A DNA stretch of 64,000 bases from Phyllobacterium pellucidum (GTDB lineage Bacteria; Pseudomonadota; Alphaproteobacteria; Rhizobiales; Rhizobiaceae), in contig NZ_JABUMX010000001.1 of the NCBI RefSeq assembly GCF_013327855.1, positions 744,001-808,000 of the forward strand. The letters run 5' to 3'. Position numbers and translations under genes: made by a program. This document shows, piece by piece, positions 27,406 through 36,102 of this stretch. The notes below the pieces were generated by a model. The model was not told the origin of the DNA, did no database searches, and saw nothing but the letters and a program-made list of their open reading frames with translations. Every line of letters starts with the position of its first letter. The stretch's first letter is position 1.

Positions 27406-28260
27406 GTGAGATTCGTGCGGAAACTATTGCCACGCCGCTGGCGGCCCGATCACGTCGAAATCCCGGTTGTCCGCCTGCATGGCACAATCATGACGGGTGG
27501 CGGCCCATTCCGGCAGAATCTCTCACTTGCGACCGCGGCCTCCGTTTTCGAAAAGGCATTCGGCGACAAGGATTCACCGGCCGTTGCGATTTCCGTGAAC
27601 TCACCGGGCGGATCGCCTGTGCAATCGCGCCTGATCTTTCGGCGCATTCGCGACCTCGCCGCGGAGAAGAACAAGAAAGTCTATATGTTCGTCGAGGATG
27701 TTGCCGCGTCCGGTGGCTACATGATCGCCATCGCCGGCGACGAGATCATCGCCGACCCTTCGTCCATCGTCGGTTCGATTGGCGTCGTCTCCGCGAGTTT
27801 CGGTTTCACCGATCTTATCAAGAAAATCGGTGTCGAACGACGCGTCTATACGGCAGGCAAGAACAAGGCGACGCTCGATCCGTTCCGGCCCGAGAACAAG
27901 GAAGATGTCGAACATCTGAAGTCCCTGCAGCTCGAGATCCACGAGACCTTCATCAACCTCGTCAAGGAACGGCGCGGGGAGAAGCTGACCGATAATCCGG
28001 ACCTTTTCACCGGTCAGTTCTGGACGGGACTGCGCGGGCTGGAACTCGGTCTCGTTGATGGGCTCGGCGACATGCGCTCCTATCTTCGCGGGCAATACGG
28101 CCCGAAAACGCGGCTCAGGGTGATCGCGCAGCCGCGTGGTCTCTTCGGGCGCAAGCTGCCTTCTGCCGAGACCAGAATGGGTGAGCTTGGCGCCAATATT
28201 GCCGGCGGTATCATCAGCGCTGCCGAAGAGCGTGCGCTCTGGTCGCGATTCGGTCTCTGA
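27406..28260 (+). CDS. sppA: S49 family signal peptide peptidase (short SppA type)
   Basis: An inner-membrane-associated serine peptidase that degrades leftover signal peptides. It has the family runs VAISVNSPGGSPVQS, VAASGGYMIA with the nucleophile serine in SGGY, and DPSSIVGSIGVV. It is the short, single-domain form at 284 residues. The longest frame starts at a TTG 63 bases upstream, but AAAGGAGA lies just before 27403-27406, so TTG 27403 or GTG 27406 is the likely start. The N-terminus is basic (RFVRKLLPRRWRP) with no clear membrane helix. Confidence 0.88.
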   Translation: MRFVRKLLPRRWRPDHVEIPVVRLHGTIMTGGGPFRQNLSLATAASVFEKAFGDKDSPAVAISVNSPGGSPVQSRLIFRRIRDLAAEKNKKVYMFVEDVAASGGYMIAIAGDEIIADPSSIVGSIGVVSASFGFTDLIKKIGVERRVYTAGKNKATLDPFRPENKEDVEHLKSLQLEIHETFINLVKERRGEKLTDNPDLFTGQFWTGLRGLELGLVDGLGDMRSYLRGQYGPKTRLRVIAQPRGLFGRKLPSAETRMGELGANIAGGIISAAEERALWSRFGL

Positions 28261-28341
28261 TAGACGCGGAGACTGTTTTTCATCCCCTCTACAGCGTGCT
28301 AGAATGAAGTCGATAGGATTGCTTTTCGAGGTTTGCGCTTG

Positions 28342-28527
28342 ATGCCCCAATTGATCTTTTTCGCTCTTGTCGGCGTCGCTGCCGTGTACGGCTACCGCTC
28401 GTTCAAGAAGGAAGCACAGCGCGTTTCGCGGCGCGTGCGCGAAGCGGAGAAGGAAGTACAAAACCACGCACAAGGAACCCTTGTGCAGGATCCTGAGACC
28501 GGCGAATATCGACTGCGCAAAGATTGA
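28342..28527 (+). CDS. Small membrane-anchored hypothetical protein
   Basis: A 61-residue protein with one N-terminal hydrophobic helix (PQLIFFALVGVAAVYGY). A basic helical region follows (SFKKEAQRVSRRVREAEK), then a short tail QDPETGEYRLRKD. I recognise no named family; similar small proteins often sit between sppA and ispE in this order. The ATG at 28342 is chosen over the upstream TTG. It ends 5 bases before ispE and is probably in the same transcript. Confidence 0.7.
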   Translation: MPQLIFFALVGVAAVYGYRSFKKEAQRVSRRVREAEKEVQNHAQGTLVQDPETGEYRLRKD

Positions 28528-28532
28528 TCGCA

Positions 28533-29417
28533 ATGCTCGACAGTCTTGATCGAACGATCACTCTGACGGCTCCGGCCAAGATCAATCTCGCGCTGCACGT
28601 GACCGGTAGGCGCAGCGATGGCTATCACCTTCTCGACAGTCTCGTCGTCTTTGCCGGCTTCGGCGACAGGATAAGCGTCAAGCGTGCTGCGCTCGATGAC
28701 TTTGCCATATCAGGTCCTTACGGTCACGCCCTGCCCGATGATGCGTCCAATCTCGTTCTCAAGGCGCGCGATGCGCTGCGCGCGGTGTTCCCAGATCGGG
28801 CAACACCTGTTGCCATCCATCTTGAAAAGCATCTTCCAGTCGCATCGGGCATAGGCGGTGGGTCGACCGACGCCGCCGCAGCCCTTACCGCCCTTTCCAG
28901 CCTGTGGGCCCTTGATGTCGGCATCGACACTTTAGCGGCAATCGGTCTGCAGCTTGGCGCCGATATTCCCATGTGCCTCTACGGCCAGCCGCTGATTGCG
29001 CGCGGGGTTGGCGAAGAGATCGAACCGATGGCGACATTTCCGCGACTGCCGCTTCTGCTTGCCAATTGCGGCGCTTCGATCTCGACACCACAGGTTTTTG
29101 CCGCCCTCGACAAGCGCGACAACCCGCCCTTGCCGGCTCTGCGCGCGATGCGCTCGCTCGACGACGTCTGCGACTATCTCAAGGCAACGCACAATCACCT
29201 GTTCCAGGCGACGCGAGCGCTGACCCCCGGGATCGACGATACGATCGCTGCGCTCGAACGGACATCGCCGCGGCTGGTGCGCATGTCCGGTTCCGGCGCA
29301 ACCTGCTTTGGCATTTACGACAGCGACCGTGACGCCGAAGAGGCGGCGGCAAAACTCCGTCGTGATCATCCTGACTGGTTCGTCGTTGCAACGCACAGTG
29401 CCATGGAGGGAAACTGA
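28533..29417 (+). CDS. ispE: 4-diphosphocytidyl-2-C-methyl-D-erythritol kinase
   Basis: IspE phosphorylates CDP-methylerythritol in the MEP route to isoprenoids. It is a GHMP kinase: APAKINLALHVTGRRSDGYH at the N-terminus carries the substrate-binding lysine region, and PVASGIGGGSTDAAA is the ATP-binding loop. RMSGSGATCFGIYDS is the C-terminal GHMP motif. At 294 residues it is normal. ATG 28533 is used; the TTG upstream overlaps the preceding stop. It sits in a tight forward operon with moaB. Confidence 0.95.
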   Translation: MLDSLDRTITLTAPAKINLALHVTGRRSDGYHLLDSLVVFAGFGDRISVKRAALDDFAISGPYGHALPDDASNLVLKARDALRAVFPDRATPVAIHLEKHLPVASGIGGGSTDAAAALTALSSLWALDVGIDTLAAIGLQLGADIPMCLYGQPLIARGVGEEIEPMATFPRLPLLLANCGASISTPQVFAALDKRDNPPLPALRAMRSLDDVCDYLKATHNHLFQATRALTPGIDDTIAALERTSPRLVRMSGSGATCFGIYDSDRDAEEAAAKLRRDHPDWFVVATHSAMEGN

Positions 29418-29419
29418 CC

Positions 29420-29971
29420 GTGGCGCGCATTGATGAAACAAGACCCTTCGTTCCAGTGAAGATCGCCGTGCTGACGGTCTCAGACACGCGCAAGCTCGAG
29501 GACGACAAATCCGGGAGCACATTGGCTGAACGCCTGCTTGCCGCCGGCCACACGCTGGCGGAACGCGCCATCGTGACCGACGACGTCAACAAAATCCGCG
29601 AGAAGGTGCTGTCCTGGTCGATGGATCCGGGTATCGACGTCATCATCACTACCGGCGGCACCGGCTTTACCGGCCGCGATGTGACGCCCGAAGCGCTCGA
29701 ACCCATCTTTGAAAAGCGCATGGATGGATTTTCCGAAGTCTTTCATCGCATTTCCTACGACAAGATTGGCACCTCGACGGTCCAGTCGCGTGCGACCGGC
29801 GGCGTCGTCAACGCCACCTTCGTCTTCGTGCTGCCGGGTTCGCCCGGCGCCTGCAAGGACGCGTGGGACGGTATCCTGCAGCATCAGCTCGATTACCGGC
29901 ATATGCCGTGCAACTTCGTCGAGATCATGCCAAGGCTCGACGAGCACCTGAAGCGTACCGGAAAAGCTTAA
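29420..29971 (+). CDS. moaB: Molybdenum cofactor biosynthesis protein B
   Basis: MoaB/MogA-type proteins adenylylate molybdopterin. The sequence has KIAVLTVSDTRKLEDDKSGS, DVIITTGGTGFTGRDVTPEA with the GGTG loop, and FVLPGSPGACKDAWD near the C-terminus. It is 183 residues. The start is a GTG at 29420, two bases after the ispE stop, with GGAGGG upstream. It is the last gene of the forward run beginning at the DUF2007 gene and converges on a glycosyltransferase gene. Confidence 0.93.
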   Translation: MARIDETRPFVPVKIAVLTVSDTRKLEDDKSGSTLAERLLAAGHTLAERAIVTDDVNKIREKVLSWSMDPGIDVIITTGGTGFTGRDVTPEALEPIFEKRMDGFSEVFHRISYDKIGTSTVQSRATGGVVNATFVFVLPGSPGACKDAWDGILQHQLDYRHMPCNFVEIMPRLDEHLKRTGKA

Positions 29972-29993
29972 AGCAGCTTGCTGGATAGGAGTT

Positions 29994-30503
29994 CTAGCCC
30001 TTCAACGGGGCGGGAATAATTTCTGCGCGCAGCCGCTTCATTGCCAGGCCTCGCGCAATATCCACCGATTTCTTGCCCGGATTGAACAGCGCCATCGACT
30101 GACGCTTGGATATAAGCAATCCGTCTGCGAGCGGATTTCCCGGCTTGAACACCCGGCTGAGGAACGGCCTGCGATGCGCCTGAGAACGGGTGAAGCAGGC
30201 CGGCCCCTGCATGCGCTCCACATGCATGGCAACGGGCTCGATCCAGCCGTCGAGCAGGCGCGCGCCCGGCTCCAGAAAAAGAAACCACTCGCTTCGCGCC
30301 CGGCGAAAACCATCAAGCAGCGTCTGGTCCTGCAAGAAGATGCAACCTGCCTGGTCTGCGACCCGGTGCGTCTGATCGACGGATCCCTCATCGACCACCA
30401 CGACGTCGCTGAGCAATCCTTCGACCGCGCCACCCACCAGCCCGGCGAGCGTTCTTGCCAGAGGTTCATCCGAATTTTGGGTTTCAATCAGAACGGAGAT
30501 CAT
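29994..30503 (-). CDS. Small glycosyltransferase-like protein (truncated GT-A fold)
   Basis: A 169-residue protein beginning MISVLIETQNSDEPLARTL, with VVVVDEGSVDQT and WFLFLEPGARLLDGW. These match the first two nucleotide-binding strands of family 2 glycosyltransferases, but the canonical DxD is replaced by EPGA. The rest (SRVFKPGNPLADGLLISKR) resembles small rhizobial proteins annotated as glycosyltransferases. Activity is therefore doubtful. ATG 30503 is used; the longer frame begins at an unrelated upstream ATG. It is convergent with moaB. Confidence 0.75.
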   Translation of the reverse strand: MISVLIETQNSDEPLARTLAGLVGGAVEGLLSDVVVVDEGSVDQTHRVADQAGCIFLQDQTLLDGFRRARSEWFLFLEPGARLLDGWIEPVAMHVERMQGPACFTRSQAHRRPFLSRVFKPGNPLADGLLISKRQSMALFNPGKKSVDIARGLAMKRLRAEIIPAPLKG

Positions 30504-30676
30504 TTCGAACGCTCTATCGCATAATCGGCCGAATATCCATCTGTCCTTTCGGCGCACAGATGGGTGGGATCGCGTCAATATTGTTCTTGCTTTGTTCTAG
30601 GTTTTTGCTAGGAATAGATTCATGTTGCGGCTGTGATGAGCGAATCGAGATTCGCTTCGGTCCAAGGAGAACGCAA

Positions 30677-31828
30677 ATGAACATTGTGGTGCAAGCGGAC
30701 AAAGCCGCCTTCGGGCAAGGCCGTGCACAACACGCCAATGCCGTGATCGACGAAGCGGGCCTGCGCATCGATTCGGAGCGCCGCCGTGGCCGCGGCGCAG
30801 GCATGAATCCGTCGGGACGCTTTGAAGCCGAGAGCCGCCATGTCTATGACGATGGGTGGGAGACGATCGAGGACCTGCCGCCCTTCAAGACCGAGGTTCA
30901 GATCGAGAAGCCGCGCGTCATCATCACGCGCAATGAATCGCCCGACATCAGCTTCGACCGTTCGATCAACCCCTATCGCGGCTGCGAACATGGCTGCATT
31001 TACTGTTTTGCGCGGCCTACCCATAGCTATATGGGGCTTTCAGCCGGGCTCGATTTCGAATCGAAACTTTTCGCCAAACCTGATGCAGCGAAGATGCTCG
31101 ACAAGGAACTTTCGAAGCCGGGCTATACGGCGAAGACGATCGCCATCGGTACGAATACCGACCCCTACCAGCCCATCGAGAAGAAGTGGCGCATCATGCG
31201 CGACATACTCCAGGTGCTTGAGGCACACCAGCATCCGGTGGGCATCGTGACGAAATCGGCGCTGGTTATGCGTGACCAGGACATCCTTGCACGCATGGCG
31301 GAAAAGGGACTCGCAAAGGTATGCCTTTCGGTCACGACGCTGGACGGCAAGCTGGCGCGAACCATGGAACCCCGGGCCTCGACGCCGACGCGCCGCCTGC
31401 AGGCACTGCGCAGTCTCGCCGATGCCGGCGTTCCGGTCGGTGTCATGGTTGCGCCGGTCATCCCCGGTCTTAATGATCATGAGATCGAGCGCGTCCTTGA
31501 TAGCGCGAGGGCAGTGGGTGCGCTCGAGGCGGGTTATGTCCTGCTCAGGCTACCGCTCGAAGTCAGCCCGATCTTCAAGGAATGGCTGCTGCGCAACTAT
31601 CCAGACCGCTACCGCCACGTGCTTTCGCTGGTACGGTCCATGCGCGACGGAAAGGACTACGATGCTGAATGGGGCAAGCGCATGCGCGGCGACGGGCCTT
31701 ATGCCTGGCAGATCGGCCGCCGCTTCGAGATCGCGGCCAAGCGGCTGGGGATGAATCTCGCCAAACGGCGCTTGCGCACCGATCTTTTTTCCCCAACTCC
31801 GGGAAGCGAGCAACTTTCCTTGTTTTAA
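30677..31828 (+). CDS. PA0069-family radical SAM protein
   Basis: A 383-residue radical S-adenosylmethionine protein. The cluster-binding motif is CEHGCIYC (CxxxCxxC) in NPYRGCEHGCIYCFARPTHS. It is followed by KTIAIGTNTDPYQPIE and VGIVTKSALVMRD, the pattern of the Rv2578c/PA0069 group related to spore photoproduct lyase. Its reaction is not known. The ATG at 30677 has AAGGAG 6-8 bases upstream and gives MNIVVQADKA. The longer frame is unsupported. A region rich in arginine and glycine (ERRRGRGAG) precedes the core domain. Confidence 0.9.
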   Translation: MNIVVQADKAAFGQGRAQHANAVIDEAGLRIDSERRRGRGAGMNPSGRFEAESRHVYDDGWETIEDLPPFKTEVQIEKPRVIITRNESPDISFDRSINPYRGCEHGCIYCFARPTHSYMGLSAGLDFESKLFAKPDAAKMLDKELSKPGYTAKTIAIGTNTDPYQPIEKKWRIMRDILQVLEAHQHPVGIVTKSALVMRDQDILARMAEKGLAKVCLSVTTLDGKLARTMEPRASTPTRRLQALRSLADAGVPVGVMVAPVIPGLNDHEIERVLDSARAVGALEAGYVLLRLPLEVSPIFKEWLLRNYPDRYRHVLSLVRSMRDGKDYDAEWGKRMRGDGPYAWQIGRRFEIAAKRLGMNLAKRRLRTDLFSPTPGSEQLSLF

Positions 31829-31908
31829 CAAGGGTTTCCGTCAGGCCGCGCCCCCATCCCGGCCTGATGTGACCTTGGGTAGCCTACCCCATCGCTACCT
31901 GAGGACTT

Positions 31909-31972
31909 GCAGAGAATCAGAACGAATGCGAGTTTCGTCGCAACATGGCTCGATCGCGTTCTGATTCTCTGC
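31909..31972. repeat. Perfect 16-bp inverted repeat straddling the rnhB start
   Basis: GCAGAGAATCAGAACG at 31909-31924 is exactly complementary to CGTTCTGATTCTCTGC at 31957-31972, with a 32-base spacer holding the rnhB ATG. In RNA this would fold the start codon into a loop and could control translation. It might instead be a transposon-like relic or an operator. The right arm is translated as part of the RnhB N-terminus if the ATG at 31945 is used. Confidence 0.7.
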
Positions 31973-32604
31973 TTCTTCCCCTGGAGCCGGTAAAACCGGA
32001 CTTTACCAGCGAGCGTAAGCTCATGCGCAGCGGCGTCGAATATATCGTCGGCATCGATGAGGCGGGGCGCGGCCCGCTGGCCGGCCCGGTGGTCGCCGCC
32101 GCGGTGATCCTCAATCCGAAGAAAATTCCCGATGGGCTCGACGATTCGAAGCGCCTGACAGCGCAGCGACGCGAGGAACTTTTCGATATCATTACGGCCA
32201 CGGCGCTCTCCTGCGCGGTGGCCAGCGTTTCGGCGCCGGCAATCGACGCCACAGATATTCTGAAAGCCGCGCTCGAAGCGATGCGCAGGGCGGTTTGCGG
32301 GCTCGCCATTCAGCCCGGCCACGCACTGATCGACGGACGCGACGTGGCGCCCGGTTTGCCCTGCCCTGCAACGGCCCTGATCCGGGGCGACCAGCGATCG
32401 GTGTCGATCGCTGCAGCATCGATCCTTGCCAAGGTGACGCGCGACCGCATGATGACCCAGACGGGCAAGTATCTGCCGCTGTACGGTCTCGAGTCGCATG
32501 TCGGCTATGCCACCGAATATCATCGCAATGCCATGGAAGCCCATGGCCCGGTGGTCGGACTGCACCGCTTCAGTTTCTCGCCGCTCAAGGATCGGCAGGT
32601 CTAG
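31945..32604 (+). CDS. rnhB: Ribonuclease HII
   Basis: RNase HII cuts the RNA strand of RNA-DNA hybrids and single ribonucleotides in DNA. The catalytic acidic residues lie in [16 protein letters not shown] and [25 protein letters not shown] and [11 protein letters not shown] follow. The length of 219 is normal. The ATG at 31945 has no clear ribosome site and lies in the loop of a 16-bp inverted repeat. A later ATG at 32023 ([10 protein letters not shown]) would give a shorter but complete catalytic domain. Confidence 0.93.
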   Translation: MARSRSDSLLLPLEPVKPDFTSERKLMRSGVEYIVGIDEAGRGPLAGPVVAAAVILNPKKIPDGLDDSKRLTAQRREELFDIITATALSCAVASVSAPAIDATDILKAALEAMRRAVCGLAIQPGHALIDGRDVAPGLPCPATALIRGDQRSVSIAAASILAKVTRDRMMTQTGKYLPLYGLESHVGYATEYHRNAMEAHGPVVGLHRFSFSPLKDRQV

Positions 32605-32693
32605 AGCACCGCCTGTTGGATAGTGCTGCTCCCAGAGGTCGGATTGCTTGGCACATCGCAGCGCACCATCCACCGCTCTTCCACAGGTAGCGG

Positions 32694-32722
32694 CAAACAA
32701 AAAGCCGCCCGGAGGCGGCTTC
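32694..32722 (-). terminator. Intrinsic terminator of the ATP synthase F0 operon
   Basis: On the minus strand a seven-base stem, AGCCGCC with GGCGGCT (32714-32720 and 32703-32709), has the loop TCCG and is followed by TTTTTGTTTG. It lies about 20 bases beyond the atpF stop. This is a textbook Rho-independent terminator for the atp operon. Confidence 0.85.
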
Positions 32723-32743
32723 TCGACAGGCATTCAGCCAAAC

Positions 32744-33229
32744 TTAGTTGAGGCGTGACTTTACCTCGGACAGCGAAGACTTGAAGAGGTCAGCCGACGT
32801 TTTTGTATCGACCTTGTCAGCGAGAACCCTGCTCGCTGCTGCTACGGCAACATCGACAGCCGTGGCGCGAACCTCGTTGACCGCTTCGACCTGGGCCTGG
32901 GCAATCTTCTGTTCGGCCAGTTTGTGGCGGCGCGCGATATACTCTTCGCTCTTCTTCTTGGCTTCCTCAAGCAGGCCATGGGCTTCGCGCTGGGCGATGG
33001 CCACGATCTCGCCGGCTTCCTTTTCGGCGTCCTTGCGCTTGCGCTGAAATTCAGCGAGCAGCGACTGGGCTTCTTCACGCAGGCGGCGTGCTTCCTCCAA
33101 CTCGTCACGGATACGATCGGCGCGGCTGTCGAGCGACTTGCCGACGACACCCGGTACCTTGAGGTAGACGATCAGCGCGAGGAAGATGATCAGGCCTACG
33201 AGGGCGTAAAATGTTGCGTCCAATTCCAT
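32744..33229 (-). CDS. atpF: F0F1 ATP synthase subunit b
   Basis: A 161-residue stalk subunit. One N-terminal membrane helix (FYALVGLIIFLALIVYLKV) is followed by a long charged coiled coil (ADRIRDELEEARRLREEAQS onward). The other copy lies directly upstream, as in photosynthetic and alphaproteobacterial enzymes with two b-type subunits. It is the last gene of the F0 operon and is followed by an intrinsic terminator. The F1 genes are not in this window, which is normal for these bacteria. Confidence 0.95.
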   Translation of the reverse strand: MELDATFYALVGLIIFLALIVYLKVPGVVGKSLDSRADRIRDELEEARRLREEAQSLLAEFQRKRKDAEKEAGEIVAIAQREAHGLLEEAKKKSEEYIARRHKLAEQKIAQAQVEAVNEVRATAVDVAVAAASRVLADKVDTKTSADLFKSSLSEVKSRLN

Positions 33230-33240
33230 TTTCGTTCTCC

Positions 33241-33879
33241 TCAGCCCCGGACGGCTTTGACAGCGGCAGAGACGCTTGCCTTGTCGACATTGCCACCGAT
33301 GATCTTGTTGACGATCTCGGTTGCCGTATCCTCGGCAATGGTTCCGACTTCCTTCATTGCCTTGTCCTTGATGGCGGCAATGCTGGCTTCGGCTTCGCTG
33401 AGCTTCTGTTCGAGTTCGGCGGTAATCTTCGCCATTTCCGAATCGGACTTGGCCTTGGCTTCGTCCTGCGCGGTCTGGGCGATAGAGCCCGCCTTCTTCT
33501 TGGCGTCGGCAAGTTCCTGCTCATAGGCGGCAAGTGCTTCGTCCGAATCCTGTTTCATGCGGGCAGCCTGGTCGAGATCGGTCGCGATACGATCGCGGCG
33601 CGTCTCGATGATACCGCCGAGGCGAGGCAGGATCACCCGAGAGAGGAAGAGGTAAAACGCCGCGAATGTCAGTGCGAGCCACAGAACCTGGGAGGCGAAG
33701 TGGGTCGTATCAAAGGGCGGGAAGACAGCCTTCTCATGCGCCACACCGGTTTCGGTATGGGTTTCGGTTGCATGAGCGTCAGGCGCCGCAGGAGCGGCCG
33801 TCCCGGCAGCGCCATGCGTATCGGTCTGAGCGACGATTGTTTCCGTTGTGGATGCGGCATGCGCCGAAGACACAAACAT
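33241..33879 (-). CDS. atpG: F0F1 ATP synthase subunit b' (second b-type subunit)
   Basis: A 212-residue b-prime subunit. The first ~60 residues are a soluble Ala/Thr-rich extension ([18 protein letters not shown]). A membrane helix follows ([18 protein letters not shown]), then a coiled coil ([22 protein letters not shown]). It heterodimerises with AtpF to form the peripheral stalk. The ATG at 33879 gives [10 protein letters not shown], and the gene is 12 bases from atpF. Rhizobial annotations call it atpG or atpF2; I use atpG in that sense, not for the gamma subunit. Confidence 0.93.
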   Translation of the reverse strand: MFVSSAHAASTTETIVAQTDTHGAAGTAAPAAPDAHATETHTETGVAHEKAVFPPFDTTHFASQVLWLALTFAAFYLFLSRVILPRLGGIIETRRDRIATDLDQAARMKQDSDEALAAYEQELADAKKKAGSIAQTAQDEAKAKSDSEMAKITAELEQKLSEAEASIAAIKDKAMKEVGTIAEDTATEIVNKIIGGNVDKASVSAAVKAVRG

Positions 33880-33984
33880 ATGTTGTCCCCTTGGGTTCGG
33901 GCGTTTCCCAAATCAGCAAACTGGATTGCTGCATATGATTACTGGCCGCGCGCAGCGCAGCCAGTAACAGTGCGCTGTCGTGAA

Positions 33985-34212
33985 TTAAACAGCGAAGAGA
34001 AGCAGAAGAGCGATGAGCAGCGAGAAGATGCCCAGAGCTTCGGTAACGGCGAAGCCGAATACCAGGCGGCCGAACTGGCCGTCAGCTGCCGACGGGTTGC
34101 GCAGTGCACCGGACAGATAGCTGCCGAAGATATTGCCGAGGCCGAGGGCCGTGCCGGCCATACCAAAACAGGCGAGACCTGCACCGATGTACTTTGCTGC
34201 TACCGGATCCAT
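33985..34212 (-). CDS. atpE: F0F1 ATP synthase subunit c
   Basis: A 75-residue two-helix proteolipid of the rotor ring. The proton-carrying acidic residue is Glu58 in [15 protein letters not shown]. The first helix is glycine-rich ([18 protein letters not shown]), and the loop RNPSAADG connects the helices. It sits third in the order atpI-atpB-atpE-b'-b. Nothing is unusual. Confidence 0.96.
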   Translation of the reverse strand: MDPVAAKYIGAGLACFGMAGTALGLGNIFGSYLSGALRNPSAADGQFGRLVFGFAVTEALGIFSLLIALLLLFAV

Positions 34213-34281
34213 ATTAAACTCCTTTGGATAGAATTCTCATTGATAGATTTGCATTTGGCGGAGACCGCCGGTGAAGTTTTC

Positions 34282-35034
34282 TCAGTGACCGCCAGGATGT
34301 ACTGCGTCGTTCAGGTACATGCAGGTGAGCACGGTGAAGACGTAGGCCTGAAGGAAAGCCACCAGGAATTCGAGACCCGTCAGCGCGACCGTCATGGCGA
34401 GCGGCAGGATCGAGCCGCCAATGCCGAGAGCGCCGAGAGCGCTCATCGAGGCAACGAAGCCGGCAAAAACCTTCAGTGTGATGTGGCCAGCAAGCATGTT
34501 GGCGAAAAGACGAACTGAAAGGCTGATCGGACGGGAGAGGAATGAAATGATTTCAATCGGCACCACGAGCAAAAGCAGAAGCTTGGGAACGCCGGACGGT
34601 ACGAAGACGCCGAGGAACTTGAAGCCATGCTTGGCGAAGCCATAGGCCAGCACGGTACCGATGACGAGGATTGCGAGGCAGAAGGTGACGATGATCTGGC
34701 TCGTGACCGTGAAGAAGTACGGAAACATGCCGAGCATGTTGGCAACGAGCACGAACATGAAAAGCGAGAAAACGAACGGGAAGAACTTCATTCCGGCGCT
34801 GCCAGCCGAATCGCGCAGCGTCGAGGCCACGAACTCGTAGGCCATCTCGGAAACCGACTGGAGGCGGGTCGGGATCAATCCGCGGTTGGACGAGGTGAAA
34901 TAGAGAAATGCCGAAGCGACAGCAACCGTTGCGACCATGAAGGCCGACGAGTTGGTGAAGGAGAGGTCGACTCCACCCACATCAATGGGAATCCACTTGT
35001 TGATATGGAATTGATGAATCGGATCGTTTGACAC
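34282..35034 (-). CDS. atpB: F0F1 ATP synthase subunit a
   Basis: The 250-residue proton-channel subunit. Key conserved run is [15 protein letters not shown], with the essential arginine. [15 protein letters not shown] and [23 protein letters not shown] are membrane helices. The longest frame extends upstream, but the GTG at 35034 has GAGGTTAGAGT before it and gives the usual start SNDPIHQF, so I use it. The gene follows atpI by about 60 bases and leads into atpE. Confidence 0.95.
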   Translation of the reverse strand: MSNDPIHQFHINKWIPIDVGGVDLSFTNSSAFMVATVAVASAFLYFTSSNRGLIPTRLQSVSEMAYEFVASTLRDSAGSAGMKFFPFVFSLFMFVLVANMLGMFPYFFTVTSQIIVTFCLAILVIGTVLAYGFAKHGFKFLGVFVPSGVPKLLLLLVVPIEIISFLSRPISLSVRLFANMLAGHITLKVFAGFVASMSALGALGIGGSILPLAMTVALTGLEFLVAFLQAYVFTVLTCMYLNDAVHPGGH

Positions 35035-35093
35035 TCTAACCTCGTCTGTAATGTCTCTACTTGCGGGTCCAGTCTTGCGACCTTGGCCGAAGC

Positions 35094-35510
35094 CTATTCC
35101 GGTTTCTTGGTGTCCGAACCCTTGCCGAGCTCCGCACCTTGGTTCTCCGCCACACGTCCCGTCGAGCGCAGGATGTTCAGCGTTCCAGCACAAAAACCAA
35201 GGAGGAGCAGCACGATCAGCCCCCAAGGTGAAGTACCCAAAAATCGGTCAGCTAACCAGCCCAACCCCGCACCAGCCAGAACGCCGGCGATGAACTCGCT
35301 CGACAATTTCACGGCCTGCGCGACACCGGAGGCGGTTTCCGTCCCCTTGTCTTGCGAACTGGGCTTGAGACCTACACCCCTGGCAGCCAATTTTGCCGCC
35401 AGAGAGCGACTGCGACTCTCCAGTTCATCCGAAGTCAGTCTGCGTCCAGCACCCGGCGTGTCACCGACAGGACCTGACTTATCGGGTTCTTTCCCGTTGG
35501 CCAATGGCAT
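35094..35510 (-). CDS. atpI: AtpI/AtpZ family assembly protein
   Basis: A 138-residue protein opening the ATP synthase F0 operon. The C-terminal half has two hydrophobic segments ([20 protein letters not shown] and [18 protein letters not shown]) typical of AtpI. The N-terminal half is charged and specific to rhizobia. AtpI assists assembly of the c-ring. I prefer ATG 35510, preceded by AAAGGAC, over GTG 35540, which has no ribosome site. The promoter should lie in the following 590-bp gap. Confidence 0.85.
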   Translation of the reverse strand: MPLANGKEPDKSGPVGDTPGAGRRLTSDELESRSRSLAAKLAARGVGLKPSSQDKGTETASGVAQAVKLSSEFIAGVLAGAGLGWLADRFLGTSPWGLIVLLLLGFCAGTLNILRSTGRVAENQGAELGKGSDTKKPE

Positions 35511-36102
35511 GTCCTTTACACGCTGAATGCGAGGCTTCACCCCCGCTTCGAAGTCGCGCGCAACATATTGTCCCGATCCGCGCTAGTCAAGGCGCTGGAA
35601 GGAGACTCTCAAGGGTAATTTTCGCCGTAAAATTCAATATGTTAGGCAAATATGACTTTATGTCTCACCTCTTTGGCGAAAATTCGGGTTCGAATCCTCG
35701 CCGATCGCGGTCCGTCAAGCATCGGTTCTGATACGCACCAACCAGACACACGCCCCGCAACAGCTATTCGCAACCCTGCGTTTCTTGCGGGCAACAGCGA
35801 ACTTTCCGATAAATGCGGCACCGACAGTTTGAGGGAAAGCAGGTGCGCCGAGCCAGCCGGCGTATCGAGGAGGATGGGCCGCTTCGACCATGGCAAAGGC
35901 CTTGCCCTCGAACTTGGAGGTGAAGCATGTGGTTCAAGCCACTTAGCATCACCCTGATTATGAAAAGAACCCGGACTGGCTGGACAATGTCGATCCGGGT
36001 TCAATTCAACTAATCAGGAACGGGGGGCGGGCGAAAGCTCGTCCCCCACTCCAAGAGCAATATAGCAGCTCTCGCATCAATTCCAAGACGACGAAAGTCG
36101 GA
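35511..36102. promoter_or_regulatory. 592-bp non-coding region between atpI and the SleB-type gene
   Basis: This long gap lies upstream of atpI and downstream of the cell-wall hydrolase gene. It should contain the atp operon promoter. It also holds a 10-bp inverted repeat (AATTTTCGCC at 35617-35626 with GGCGAAAATT at 35675-35684) and a GGGTTCGAATCC run near 35688 that resembles a tRNA T-loop. Further right is the chain of stem-loops described separately. A 101-residue plus-strand frame here lacks family features and I do not call it. Confidence 0.5.
35919..36047 (+). ncRNA. Candidate small RNA: three consecutive stem-loops
   Basis: Reading the plus strand there are three hairpins. GGTGA..GTGG pairs CCAC..TCACC at 35919-35953, with internal loops. 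GAACCCGGA (35967-35975) pairs TCCGGGTTC (35994-36002) perfectly. An 11-pair stem (36022-36032 with 36037-36047) has a GAAA tetraloop. That last stem includes two G-U pairs that exist only in plus-strand RNA, which favours plus-strand transcription. I do not recognise an RNA family. It could instead be a transcript-end structure for the cell-wall hydrolase gene. Confidence 0.45.

Noticed and set aside
35640..35740. Possible tRNA gene from the GGGTTCGAATCC run
   Set aside because: No matching acceptor, D or anticodon arms can be drawn around it, so it is at most a fragment or chance match.
35652..35957. A 101-residue plus-strand frame in the atpI upstream gap
   Set aside because: No family likeness, no good ribosome site, and it overlaps the stem-loop region.
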